A stretch of DNA of 64,000 nt from assembly GCA_963383645.1 (NCBI GenBank), contig OY726557.1, positions 129,165,174 to 129,229,173 of the forward strand, in the 5' to 3' direction. The position numbers and the translations under genes are program-made. The notes below the pieces were generated by a model. The model made no database searches and was not told where the DNA came from. It saw only the letters and a list, made by a program, of their open reading frames with translations. This DNA is from Muscardinus avellanarius (taxonomy: Eukaryota > Chordata > Mammalia > Rodentia > Gliridae). Positions 54,911 through 64,000 of this stretch are shown piece after piece (position 1 is the first letter of the stretch; each line of letters starts with the position of its first letter).

Positions 54911-55958
54911 TAAATTAAGTGGAATGGTGTCACATAGAGTCAAATATGGCAGGATTATTAATTATAATATTATAGTAGTAAAATATCATTGTAGTATTAA
55001 ACCGTAGAGACCCCGTTTTCTCTCTCCCTCTCTCTCCCCACCTCCCCTCTCTCTGTGGCAAGCTCAGCCTTTGCCCTGCACACACACCTTTGACTACCAC
55101 TTGCGTGTCACTGCTTGGCTTGCCTGTCCAATGCTTTGAGGTTTCCCAACAGAAATACAAAATGCTATGTGAGCCACACGGTGGGGTGAGAGGTGGGGAT
55201 GAGAAGTTCTGAATCAGACCCAGAGACCAGTTTCTTCCAGATGGACATGGACAATCCCCGGGGTGCTGCTGCTCAAGAGGGGCCAGTCTGCTGACCCCAT
55301 GGCAAGTCCTGGGAGGAGACAGATCCCTGTAGGATATTAGTCACTCTCTAAACCTCTAGGCCAGTTTCCCAGGCTGTGGGGCCCTGAGGCAATTTCCCAT
55401 AGGGTCTCCAAGCCTGAGAACATAATACGTCTCTCAGTGGTCCATTCCTGTTGCACCAGATGAGATGTGTAGCTTCAAACATGACCTCAGCCAATGTCCC
55501 AAGACAAAGATGACAATTTTTCTAACTTCCCTCATGAAGGGAGCTGCATGTCCCAACCAGCCAGGCCTTCTCCTGACCTTGCAGAGCCCAGAGGGATCCA
55601 GAGACCTTGCCTTGAGGTAATGCTTCCTGTATGTTTACAAGAAGGCATACCCTGGCCATCCCAGATGCAGTCTTGGGACAGAGACGATGACAGCAAAGAG
55701 CTGGGAGAAGAAAGTCAGGTCCCTGAGGTACTTCTGTAAGGAACCCAAGGAAGAGTAAGCTTGGTTTCCTTACAGAAGTATCTTGGGGACCTGACTTTCT
55801 TCTCCCATTGATAAGTCACCCCTACCACCCTCGATCCCCACTGGTTATCAGCTGATGAACAGTGTCAGAACACGTACGGAAGGGAGTCCAAGGATGAAAT
55901 TAGTTGTGAGGAAGGAGAGTTTGTGTTAAGACTCGACAAACCCAAGAGAGAGATGTCA
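54911..55958. other. Unique stretch holding the 55.7-kb hairpin
   Basis: No gene recognised: an 81-codon frame ends inside the hairpin and looks non-coding. There are palindromic AT bases near 54950-54995 and a pyrimidine-rich stretch at 55015-55050. Confidence 0.5.
55702..55807 (+). ncRNA. Near-perfect long hairpin, candidate small-RNA precursor
   Basis: 55702-55743 pairs base for base with 55766-55807: 42 pairs, of which 39 are Watson-Crick and three (55724, 55725, 55728) are G-U wobbles if the plus strand is transcribed. After one C-U mismatch (55744/55765), 55745-55749 pairs with 55760-55764, leaving a 10-base loop at 55750-55759. As minus-strand RNA the three wobbles become A-C mismatches. 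The stem is longer and more perfect than a typical microRNA precursor. It fits a recent inverted duplication that could yield endogenous siRNA or microRNA-like products. Expression is unknown. Confidence 0.6.
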
Positions 55959-56104
55959 GCCAGGCATGGTGGCGCAGGCTTGTGATTTCAGTACTTGGGA
56001 GGCTGAGACAGGAGGATAGTGGTTCAAGGCCAGCCTCAGTTAAGCGAGGCACTCTGCAACTTACTGAGACCTGTTTTTTTAAAAAAAATAGGGCTGGGGT
56101 ATAG

Positions 56105-56150
<46 letters not shown>
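55959..56150 (+). repeat. 7SL-ID SINE truncated into (GA)n
   Basis: 'agccaggcatggtggcgcag' head. The tail monomer stops at 'tatagctcagagagag' and becomes (GA)n (56108-56149). Confidence 0.88.
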
Positions 56151-56210
56151 ACGTGCAATGTCATAGGAGAAGGTCACTCTGGGCCACCCATCAGGCCTGC
56201 CACCTGGGAG

Positions 56211-56542
<332 letters not shown>

Positions 56543-56865
56543 TCTAAAACTGCCAAGTTTTAACACCATTTTCGAAGTTCCAATGGAACCCAAACCCCAA
56601 GGTGATTCACCTGGCCTGAGACAAGTTCCTGTTTCTGAAGAGAAGGGACAGGCAGGAGCTCAGAGGTTCAGTCTGGACTCCCGCTGGCTTTGACAAACAG
56701 TCCCCTGTAACTCTCCAACAAGACTCACCCTCAGGTGGGCTTAACTTGGGAGAAGGGGAGGATGCCAAGGCAGAGGCCAGCTGGGGCCCTAAGAGGGAGG
56801 GCCAGGCCTTCAGTGAGCTCAGGGTGACAGCTGCACTCACTGCTTTTCAGTAGGAAGGAACCCAG
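56543..56865. other. Unique non-coding stretch
   Basis: No repeat or gene recognised. Confidence 0.45.
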
Positions 56866-57094
56866 AGCCAGGTGCAGTGCTACAAGCCAAAAGTCCTCCG
56901 GAGACGGGAGGATTGCAGATTCAAGGCCAGCCTCATCAACTCAGCAAGACCCTGTTTCACAATAAAATATGAAAAGGGCTGGGGGCTGCGTGGCGCTCAG
57001 AGGTAGAATATCCCTAGGGTCAATCTCCACATCTCCACTAACACACACACACACACACACACACACGCACGCATGCACGCACGCACGCACACAC
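56866..57094 (+). repeat. 7SL-ID SINE, (CA)n/(CGCA)n tail
   Basis: 'agccaggtgcagtgctac' head; 'ctccactaacacacac' into a CA tract with CGCA/TGCA units to 57094. Confidence 0.86.
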
Positions 57095-57588
57095 ACCACT
57101 CTGAAAGAGGGTGAAGAACCAGAGAGACGCATGAGAGCAGCCGCTGCAGGGACCTGGCTTTCTTGCTAGAGTGTGGCGGTCATTACAGGTCCCAGAACTA
57201 AGGTGCACTAGAGCTCAGTGAGGCAACCACCCCCGCTGGGTTTTCCAGGCAAGACCCAGTTCCAAATTGCTGGTCCAGATGTCTCCATAAATAGAAGCTA
57301 GCTGCTAAGCCACGCGGCCTGCCTCAGCGGCCGGAGTGAACCAGCCATAGCCCTGTGCGCAGTGGGTGCGAACGGGATCCCTCGGGGTCCGCTCCACCTG
57401 CAGCAGCACGCACCCCTCACCAGGTCCCCACGGTCCCTTTTCCCTGCAGATGTTCTTTGTCTGAACAACAACAACTTCTACCACTTGGCATTTTGTTTGT
57501 CTGTTGGTCTTCTCCTATTTACTCTCGAAAGGTAGGAAAGCCTTAGATAATAGTGGTTCAAAGAGAGAGCCCTTGTAGGAACCTACTA
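57095..57588. other. Unique non-coding stretch
   Basis: No repeat or gene recognised. A few CpGs at 57310-57390 fall short of an island. Confidence 0.45.
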
Positions 57589-58180
57589 TAGATTAAGCAC
57601 CCCAATCCAAATATCCAAAATCTAAAATTCTTCAAAATTCAGAACTTTTTGAGCACCAACAGGATGCTGTAAGAAAGAAATTCCATATTATGAAACTGTT
57701 TTGTGCACAAAATCATTTAAAGTAATCGGTAATAGCCTGGTGTGGTGGCGCACGCTTGTAATCCCCGCGCTTGGGAGGCTGAGACAGGAGGATTGCGCAG
57801 ATTTGAAGCCAGCCTCAGCTACTTAGTGAGGCTCTCAGCAACTTAGTGAGACCCTGTTTCCAAATAAAATAGAAAATAGGCCTGGGAGTATAGCCTGGAG
57901 GTAGGAAGCCTCTGGGTTCCACCCCCAGTACCACCAAAAAAAAAAAAAAAAAGTTGGTAATATTAAAATAATAAGTAAAATTATTTAAAATAATCACATA
58001 TACCTTATTCACATGTGTATAAGGTATATATGAAACATAAACAAGTTTTGTGTAAACTTGAGTCCCATCCCCGAGGTATGTTATTATTTATTGCAAACAT
58101 TTTAAAACTAAAGAATACCTAAAACAAACAAAAAACAACTCTGAAATACCTCAACCCTCAGCATTGTGGATACTCAACCT
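57589..58180 (+). mobile_element. Tigger-like Tc1/mariner DNA transposon fossil
   Basis: Ends are imperfect terminal inverted repeats: 'tagattaagcaccccaatcc' on the left and 'ggatactcaacct' on the right, fitting the AGGTTGAGCATCC-type end, next to TA. The interior has typical blocks ('aactttttgagcaccaacag', 'acttgagtcccatccccgag'). Non-autonomous, with no transposase frame. Interrupted by the SINE at 57736-57953. Confidence 0.72.
57736..57953 (+). repeat. 7SL-ID SINE, type II, inside the DNA transposon
   Basis: 'gcctggtgtggtggcgcac' to 'cagtaccaccaaaa'. 'ggtaat' occurs on both sides. Confidence 0.92.
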
Positions 58181-58249
58181 ATATTCATGTCTTCCTTACC
58201 TCAGCTTCTTAAGGGAGGGCCTGTGTCTTATAGTTCCGTATCTCACTGG

Positions 58250-58445
58250 GCACAGTGACACATGGCTATAATCCCAATACTTGGGAGGCCAAGACTAGGG
58301 GATCACAGGTTGGGGACAAGCACCAGCAACTTAGAGAGACCTCAGCAACTTAGACCCTGTATCAAAATAATGAATTTAAAAATAGGGCTGGGGGTACAGC
58401 TCGAAGGTAGAATGCCCCTGGGTTCAACCCCCAGTATAAAATAAA
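58250..58445 (+). repeat. 7SL-ID SINE, type III
   Basis: 'actgggcacagtgacacatg' to 'acccccagtataaaat'. A separate (CA)n lies at 58480-58522. Confidence 0.86.
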
Positions 58446-58475
58446 ATAAAATACTGGGCTTGGATTCTTAAAAAC

Positions 58476-58522
<47 letters not shown>

Positions 58523-58523
<1 letters not shown>

Positions 58524-58902
58524 GGCACATAGTAGGCATTTTAATAATGTCTTGTGCACAGTAGGTATTTTAATAGTCATGCAGTGATGATTGGCTCAAG
58601 AGATTGTATCTCTGAATGAAAGGAGGGAAATAAAGGTCAGGACCCAAGGGGCCGGTGATGCTGAGCATGGCCAAGACCACAGGCGTGCCCAGGCTGCCGG
58701 GAGCTCAGCATGCCCTTCTCCAGTGCCCTTTCTTGCTCCAATCCACATTGTGCTGTGCTGCCCTCGGCTCTGCCTCCCCAGCGACTCCTTCCAACACTGT
58801 GCAGGGCACTTTCACTAAGGTTTCCACTCAGGGATACCTAGTATCTTACAGTATCTCCTACACATTCCTACACCTGCTTCCTCCTGCCCCCACTTTTTTT
58901 TC
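58523..58902. other. Unique non-coding stretch
   Basis: No repeat or gene recognised. Confidence 0.45.
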
Positions 58903-59072
58903 TTTTTTTTTTTTTGTGGTACTGAGGATTTAATCCAGGGGTGTTATAAGTCTGAGTTGTACCCCCAGACGTATTTTTTTTTTAAGTTGCTGAGTCTGGC
59001 CTGGAGCCTGTGATCCTCCTGTCACAGCCTCTTAAGTACTGGGATTACAGGCATGCATCATCACAGTCAGCT
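58903..59072 (-). repeat. 7SL-ID SINE, type III, shortened
   Basis: 'tggtactgaggatttaatcc' to 'catcatcacagtcagct'. The linker is deleted. Confidence 0.84.
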
Positions 59073-59083
59073 CTGCCACTACT

Positions 59084-59276
59084 ATTTATTTATTTATTTG
59101 TGGTGGTACTGGGGTTCCTGGAAGTCTTTCTCCGGGCTACACTCCCAGACCTATTTTCTTTTTATTTTTGGAGACAGGGTCTCTTAAGCCAGCGAGGCTG
59201 GCTTCGAACCAGTGTGATCCTCCTGTCTCTGGCTCCCAAGCCTGGGGATTACAAGCGTGCGCCACCACGCCCGGCT
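59084..59276 (-). repeat. 7SL-ID SINE, type IIb, (TTTA)n tail
   Basis: 'ggtactggggttcctggaag' to 'ccaccacgcccggct'. Near-TSD 'ctgccactact' and 'ctgcctctact'. Confidence 0.92.
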
Positions 59277-59717
59277 GCCTCTACTTTAAAGATACAAAAT
59301 TCCTGCTCCCCCCACACCCCCAACCCAGCAACTGAGGCTTGCTGCAGCTGATTCTCCCCAAGGATGAATTTCTTTGACAAGGAAAACAATAAATTTGAGG
59401 ATGGGATGGAGAATCAGAGTAAGGAAGGATATAAAAATCCCAATTGTCTTACCTTTTCAGAAGGCCTAAAAATCGCAGATTTTTTTTTTTTTTATGAACC
59501 TGTTTTCCCCAGTGACCTTCCTGGGGACCCCCTGTTGATGTGTCCATTTCTACATCTTGAGTGGAGGATGGCGGTGTAGTGAGGTCATCTCTTAACAGCG
59601 AGCCTTTTGTCTGCTCCCATGCAAAGGGTCCAACTGCAACAGCATTTGGGTAATCCAGCGAAGCTGGGATTTAGGGTCTGGGATCCGAATTCTGCCATTG
59701 CTAGCAATGTGAAATTG
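59277..59717. other. Unique non-coding stretch
   Basis: No repeat or gene recognised. Confidence 0.45.
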
Positions 59718-60038
59718 TGTTTTGGCTTGCATCTGGAATGTTCCCCCAAAGACTCATGTATTGAAAGCATATCCCCAGAGCAGCAAGGTTCAGAGCCGAG
59801 GCATGGCTGGAGGAGGTCATGGGGGTTCCTAGTCCCCTCCTCTCACTCTCTCTGCTCGCCGGCCACCAAGAAGTGAGAGCAGCGTCCCTCCTCTATGCCT
59901 GTCACCAGAGTTCAGCCTCGGAGCTGGCCAACTATGGACTGAAGCCCAGAAACCGGGAGTCTGAATAAACCTTTCCTACTTCAGGATTTTCTCATAAGGT
60001 TATTTTGGTCACAGTAATGAGAAAACTTGCCTAAAACA
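59718..60038 (+). mobile_element. Solo LTR, MaLR/ERVL-type (MST/MLT1-like)
   Basis: Begins TG ('tgttttggcttgcatctgg') and ends CA ('cctaaaaca'). Internal blocks 'ttcccccaaagactcatg', 'ttgaaagcatatccccag' and 'tcactctctctgctcgccgg' and the AATAAA at 59964-59969, followed by 'ttttggtcacagtaatgag', match the non-coding LTR plan of mammalian apparent LTR retrotransposons. No internal retroviral region is next to it, so it is a recombined solo LTR. The 5-bp target repeat is imperfect (aattg/cattg). Confidence 0.75.
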
Positions 60039-60059
60039 CATTGAAACACACATTTAAAC

Positions 60060-60200
60060 TCACAAAGCCTCAGTGTTTGTCATGTGAGAATGAGAAATAA
60101 CATTTAGCTCACAAAATTTTAAGTGGGAGAGTTAAATGGGATAATGAACATAAGATAGCTGATCTGTGCCTAGACATTGCAGATATCTGATATCACAGAA
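60060..60200 (+). repeat. MIR fragment
   Basis: 'cacaaagcctcagtgtttgt', 'gagagttaaatgggataat' and 'gctgatctgtgcctagac' follow the MIR order. Confidence 0.7.
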
Positions 60201-60334
60201 ATTAGACAAAAGCTTTGCTTTCTAAGTGCCATATCATGCCCAGAAAAGGTTTCTAAGACTATATTATTAGCTAACAAAAAGGAAAAGGAAGAGGAAGCAA
60301 AAAAGGAGAAGAAAGGAAAGATTAATTAAAAGTA

Positions 60335-60545
60335 GTTAGGCTGGACGTGGTGGTACACCCTTATAATCCCAGTACTTGAGAGGCTGAGACGGGAGGATAG
60401 CAGGTTCATAGCCAGTCTCAGCAACATAGTAAGGCCCTCTGCAACTTAGACCCTGTTTCAAAATAAAAGAATAAAACAGGGCTGGTGATCTAGCTAGGGA
60501 GGAAAACACCCCTGAGTTCAATCCCCAGTATGATACACACACACA
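60335..60545 (+). repeat. 7SL-ID SINE, type III
   Basis: 'aggctggacgtggtggtac' to 'ccccagtatgatacacac'. Confidence 0.87.
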
Positions 60546-60559
60546 TAAAATTAGTAGTG

Positions 60560-60800
60560 AGCTGGGCATCTTGGCCCAGGCCTGTGATACCAGTGCCTAA
60601 GAGTCTGTGACAGGAAGATCATAGGTTTGAGGCCAATCTCAGCAACCTAGCAAGGGCCTACTTCAAACTAAAAAAATAAAAAGGGTTGAGGATGTATATC
60701 ATGTATGTCAGAGGTTGCATTTGTCTGAATTCAATTTTAAGTACTAAAAAAGAAAAAAAGAAAGAAAAAGGAAGAGAGAAAGAGAGAGAAAAGAGTAATT
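60560..60800 (+). repeat. 7SL-ID SINE, degenerate
   Basis: 'gagctgggcatcttggccc' to 'ttaagtactaaaaaag'. A duplicated 'tgtatatcatgtatgtcag' sits in the tail monomer. Confidence 0.8.
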
Positions 60801-61068
60801 ATCAGTGTATTTGATTGAAATAATGGTCACAGTGAGCTAGCCTCTGTTCTACGGGTGGAACATGGTTAGCTGGTTAGCTGTGAGAGTGTAGTGCCAGGGA
60901 GAGACTCTCTGTACAGGAAGCCTCATACAGCGACATTTAAAGTGGTTCTTACACATGAGGATAAGTCTAAGAAGAAAGGGCAAAAACACCTTGGGCAGAG
61001 GGATTGGCACTTACTGAAATGATACCCTCAGTTCAGGGTGGGCCATAGCTCAGAAGGCACAGAAGGCA
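60801..61068. other. Unique non-coding stretch
   Basis: No repeat or gene recognised. Confidence 0.4.
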
Positions 61069-61069
61069 G

Positions 61070-61264
61070 GGGCCAGGCGTGTTGGCGTCTGCTTGTAATC
61101 CCAGCACTAGGGAGGCTGAGACAGGAGGATTACAGGTTACCAACCAGACTCAACAACTTGGTAAGACTCTATGTAACTTAGGACTGTGTTTCAAAATAAA
61201 AGAATAGAATAGGACTAGGGATATGGTTCAGAGGTAGAATGGCCCTGGGTTCCATCCCCAGTAG

Positions 61265-61314
<50 letters not shown>
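61070..61314 (+). repeat. 7SL-ID SINE, (CA)n tail
   Basis: 'ggccaggcgtgttggcgtc' to 'ccccagtagaacacacac'. (CA)n at 61265-61313. Confidence 0.88.
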
Positions 61315-61339
61315 AGGAAACTGAGATGAGGAGATAGGA

Positions 61340-61549
61340 GTCTCCTCCTCCTCCTCCTCCTCCTCCTCCTCCTCCTCCTTCTCTTCCTCCTTCTCCTCCT
61401 CCTCCTCCTCTTCCTATTTCTCCTCCTTCTCCTTCTTCTCCTCCTCCACCTCCTCGTCGTCCTCCTCCTCCTCTTCTTTTCTTCCTCCTCCTCTTCTTTT
61501 CTTCCTCCTCTTCCTCCTCCTCCTTCCTCCTCTCCTCTCCTCTTCTCTT

Positions 61550-61597
<48 letters not shown>
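61340..61597. repeat. Long polypyrimidine tract (CCT/TCC)n-(CT)n
   Basis: About 258 bases almost entirely C/T on the plus strand: (TCC)n and TTC variants to 61550, then (CT)n. Only three G interrupt, near 61455. Frames across it (Glu/Arg/Gly-rich on minus) are composition only. Confidence 0.95.

Positions 61598-61634
<37 letters not shown>
61598..61634. repeat. (CA)n microsatellite
   Basis: About 18 CA units adjoining the polypyrimidine tract. Confidence 0.95.
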
Positions 61635-61636
<2 letters not shown>

Positions 61637-61640
61637 GGAA

Positions 61641-63364
61641 GTGAGATAAGGAGGCAGGAGAGCCAGCCCCAGGGTCAAGGCTTGGTTTTCTTGAGTAGTG
61701 GAACTTGAGCTTGGAGTCCTCCGAGGTTTCCAGCAGAGAGAAGGGAGCCTGAAGGAGACAGGCCCAGAGCCCTCAGGTGGTGATACAGAAGGGAAAGGTG
61801 GTGCAGGGGACAATCAGAAGACACTCCACACAGGAAAACTGCACAGGTCAACGGCAGGACTGCAAAGCAGTGCCATCCTCATGGCCAAAGGCAAAGTCCA
61901 AAGTCGCTGCAATCAGATTGTAAGCCGAGTTCGTGGCCCTGACTCTTACCCGGGCTCTGCACAGAAGGCAGCACTAACCCTATCTCTGCCTGCAGCTGCC
62001 TTCCAATCCCAGAGATAGAGGTGAGTAATCCAAAGGAAAGGCCCCCCAAACCAAAGGGAGTATTTATTTTAAGTCCTTTGACGTCTATAGGAAAGGGAAA
62101 TAAATGACCGAGGTCTGAATGGGGGAACCATGACATTCACAGCGCCCGGCCATTGTGTCAAGAGAAAAATTCCTCAAGATTGTGTTTGTCCAAGAAATCA
62201 GACAGTTTATGGTGCCGGGGTCAAAACACTCAAGGATTGGAAGCCAGAGTTTCCTGGGCTGAACCCAGTTACTAAATAAAATGAAGAGGAAAGCGTGATC
62301 CGCTGTCATGCATTGTAGTCGGGCGGGTGGGGTTGGCAGCCGGGGCTCAGCGCCAGCAGAAGCCCCGCCCACCCTCCACCCTGGCCCAGGGTCAGTGACA
62401 CCGCAGGACCCCTGCCCCGGGACACCACGGAGGCCGTGAGCCCAGCCAGGTCTTGTAGACCAGCCTGTCCCAGAGAGCATCCGAAGCCCCATCTCCTCTT
62501 GCTAGTTTGGGAAACGTCTCCCCAGGTGTCCAGCAAGTAATGAGCACCAGAAGGAGCATGCCAGGTCACTCCATCCTGATTGGAAATGTGAGGGGTGGAG
62601 GGGATTGTATCCCCAATGGAGGAGGAAGACCAACAAGAAAAGCCACCCAACAGAAAGAATAGGGAGGGAGAGCAGAAGAGGTGGAGGGACGAGGAGATGC
62701 TACTGGGCTGGAGCGGCCTGTTCACCTCCTTTCCTGGCTCCCACACCCCACAGTGAGCGCAGGCATTGGCTGCAGAGGTCTTGCCAGGATCGCCCTGGCC
62801 CTAGCACTGTGGGGACAGGGAGGACAGCCACGTGGAGAGAGAGAGTGCCGGCACTGCAGTGCTCAGGGTCCCTGGCCCCACGTCACGGAGGGTCACCTGT
62901 TTGAAGTAAGTTAGAATCCAGCCTCCTGCTACCTCAGGGAGAGAAACATGACAGCCCTTCCCCAACTCCTGGGCCAAGCTATAGAGTTTGGGAAACAAAA
63001 GTTTGGGGTGTCCCAGTGACTCTAGATATAATCACACCTCTGTGGCCTTTGGAGAAGTGCATTGTCTGAAACTGGATTGCTGATGGATGGGCAAGGGATT
63101 TTCAGCTTGGAGATTTTTGAGGATTTAAGTACCGGGGAAGGGGAATTTGTTGGGAGAGCAGTCCCTCAAGCCTCTGGGAAGGTTAGCTCAGCGTTTAGGG
63201 CTATGGCGAATTCAGAGGGAAGTGTGAAAATTCTTGTTAAAGGCACAAAAGCCTCTCAGAACAAATGAAAATGAAAAAAAACCCAGCCAGGGCCTGCAAA
63301 CTATTAATGGTATCTGTTCATTAAAAAAAAAACAAAAAACAAAAAACAAAAAACAAAAAAAACA
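61641..63364. other. SINE-free unique block, 1.7 kb
   Basis: No gene recognised. A consensus-like donor 'gaggtgagta' at 62018-62027 is isolated. GC-rich at 62320-62460. Ends in an (AAAAAC)n tract at 63322-63362. Confidence 0.5.
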
Positions 63365-63567
63365 AGCCGGGTGTGGTGGCACAAGTTTGTAATCCCAGCG
63401 CTTAGGAGGCTGAGACAGGAGGATTGCACAGGTTCAAAGCCAGTCTCAGCTATGTAGTGAGGCTCTCAGCAACTTAGAGAGACCCGGTTTCCAAACAAAG
63501 TATAAAATAGATCTGGGAATACAGCCTGCCTGGAGATAGAAAAAGGCCCTGAGTTCCACCCCCAGTA

Positions 63568-63609
<42 letters not shown>
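63365..63609 (+). repeat. 7SL-ID SINE, type II, (CA)n tail
   Basis: 'agccgggtgtggtggcaca' to 'cacccccagtaccacac'. (CA)n at 63571-63609. Confidence 0.9.
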
Positions 63610-63611
<2 letters not shown>

Positions 63612-63639
63612 TGGACTCAGCTTTTTAAATTTTTAAAAT

Positions 63640-63830
63640 TTTATTTTTGTGATACTAGGAATTGAACCTAGAGGCATTCCACTTCTGAGATATACCCCCC
63701 AGTCCTATTTTATTTTTAATTTTGAAACAGAGTTTAGCTAAGTTGCGGAGGCTGGCCTTGAGCCTGCAATCCTCCTGTCTCAGCCGGTCAAATCCTGGGA
63801 TTGCAAGCATGTGCCACCCCACCTCGGCTT
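63640..63830 (-). repeat. 7SL-ID SINE, type III
   Basis: 'tgtgatactaggaattgaac' to 'gccaccccacctcggct'. Confidence 0.85.
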
Positions 63831-64000
63831 CTTTAAGTTCTTTTAAAGAAGTGACCTCCTGCCTCAGCCTTCCAAGTGACCTCCTGAGAACAGAATCAGG
63901 AGCCTTGTGTCGTGGAATCTGATTCTTCCTTCTTAGCCAGGAGCACTGAAAGTCACCCACCCTGCACAGCAGAAAGTAGCTGTGCTGTGAGACCGCACTG
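63831..64000. other. Window end, mostly unique
   Basis: A scrap of reversed head ('cctgcctcagccttccaagt' near 63858) repeats part of the neighbouring SINE. The rest is unassigned. Confidence 0.4.

Noticed and set aside
59718..60038. Endogenous retrovirus with coding potential near the LTR
   Set aside because: Only a solo LTR is visible. Neighbouring sequence is MIR and unique DNA with no retroviral frames.
61178..61813. 211-codon minus-strand frame
   Set aside because: It translates microsatellites and the polypyrimidine tract (Glu/Arg/Gly runs) plus SINE tail; it is not a protein.
62018..62027. Strong-looking splice donors at 62018, near 50690 and at 3938
   Set aside because: Each is isolated, without a matching acceptor and protein-like exon. 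Consensus donors arise by chance at this frequency.

Overview
This window looks like a gene-poor stretch of a mammalian nuclear genome, most probably a non-muroid rodent. I found no host protein-coding exon, tRNA, rRNA or other structural RNA gene that I can defend. The only long, convincing coding frame belongs to a LINE-1 retrotransposon (18422-19339). The window holds about 90 copies, on both strands, of one dimeric SINE. Its head is 7SL-derived and B1/Alu-like, and its tail half is a tRNA-Ala/ID-like monomer that has lost the anticodon region. This architecture matches the B1-dID type of dimer known from squirrels, dormice, beavers and relatives. There are no mouse/rat B2 elements and no primate Alu dimers. 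A beaver-like (Castorimorpha) source fits, but that is inference. L1 pieces, a few stand-alone ID elements, and old mammalian repeats (MIR, L2, one MaLR-type solo LTR, one Tigger-like DNA transposon) make up the rest of the repeats.

SINE subtypes used below. Type III is the oldest: diverged, with a head middle of the form 'tagtgagactctcatcaa'. Type I has 'ggttcgaggacagcc', 'aaaataaagaataaaaaa' and 'gggctgggggtgtagctc'. Type II is the youngest: 'caggttcgaagccagc', 'gtttccaaataaaata' and 'ggtctgggagtgtagccc'. Type IIb is shortened to 'gctggcttaagagacc' in the head and often has 'cttccaggaacccc' in the tail. A copy on the minus strand reads from a T-rich or microsatellite tail into 'tggtactgggg' and ends at 'ccaccacgcccggc'.

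Layout. 1-3000: SINEs plus one MIR. 3002-5620: SINE-free, with a dense CpG island near 3.5-3.8 kb. 5.6-9.9 kb: dense SINEs. 9.9-12.0 kb: an old L1 ORF2 fragment cut up by six SINEs. 13-17.3 kb: SINE clusters, an L1 3' end, a tiny antisense retrocopy and a MIR split by a SINE. 17630-20412: a complete retrotransposed unit made of an L1 5' end, an intact ORF1 and an L1 3' end, with ORF2 missing and an inverted older L1 piece inside. 20.5-33.3 kb: SINE nests separated by unique DNA. 33.3-35.3, 41.1-43.2 and 61.6-63.4 kb: SINE-poor unique DNA. 45.6-46.5 kb: a 5'-inverted L1. 55.7 kb: a near-perfect 48-position hairpin. 57.6-60.2 kb: Tigger-like fossil, solo LTR and MIR. 61.3-61.6 kb: a long polypyrimidine tract.

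The repeats record their own history. In every nest where I could type the members, type II copies lie inside type I or III copies and never the reverse, which orders the subfamilies III, then I, then II. Many insertions keep target-site duplications (TSDs) of 9-15 bp, as expected for L1-driven target-primed reverse transcription. All calls come from reading the sequence. No alignment or database search was run, and boundaries are generally good to about 5-15 bases.
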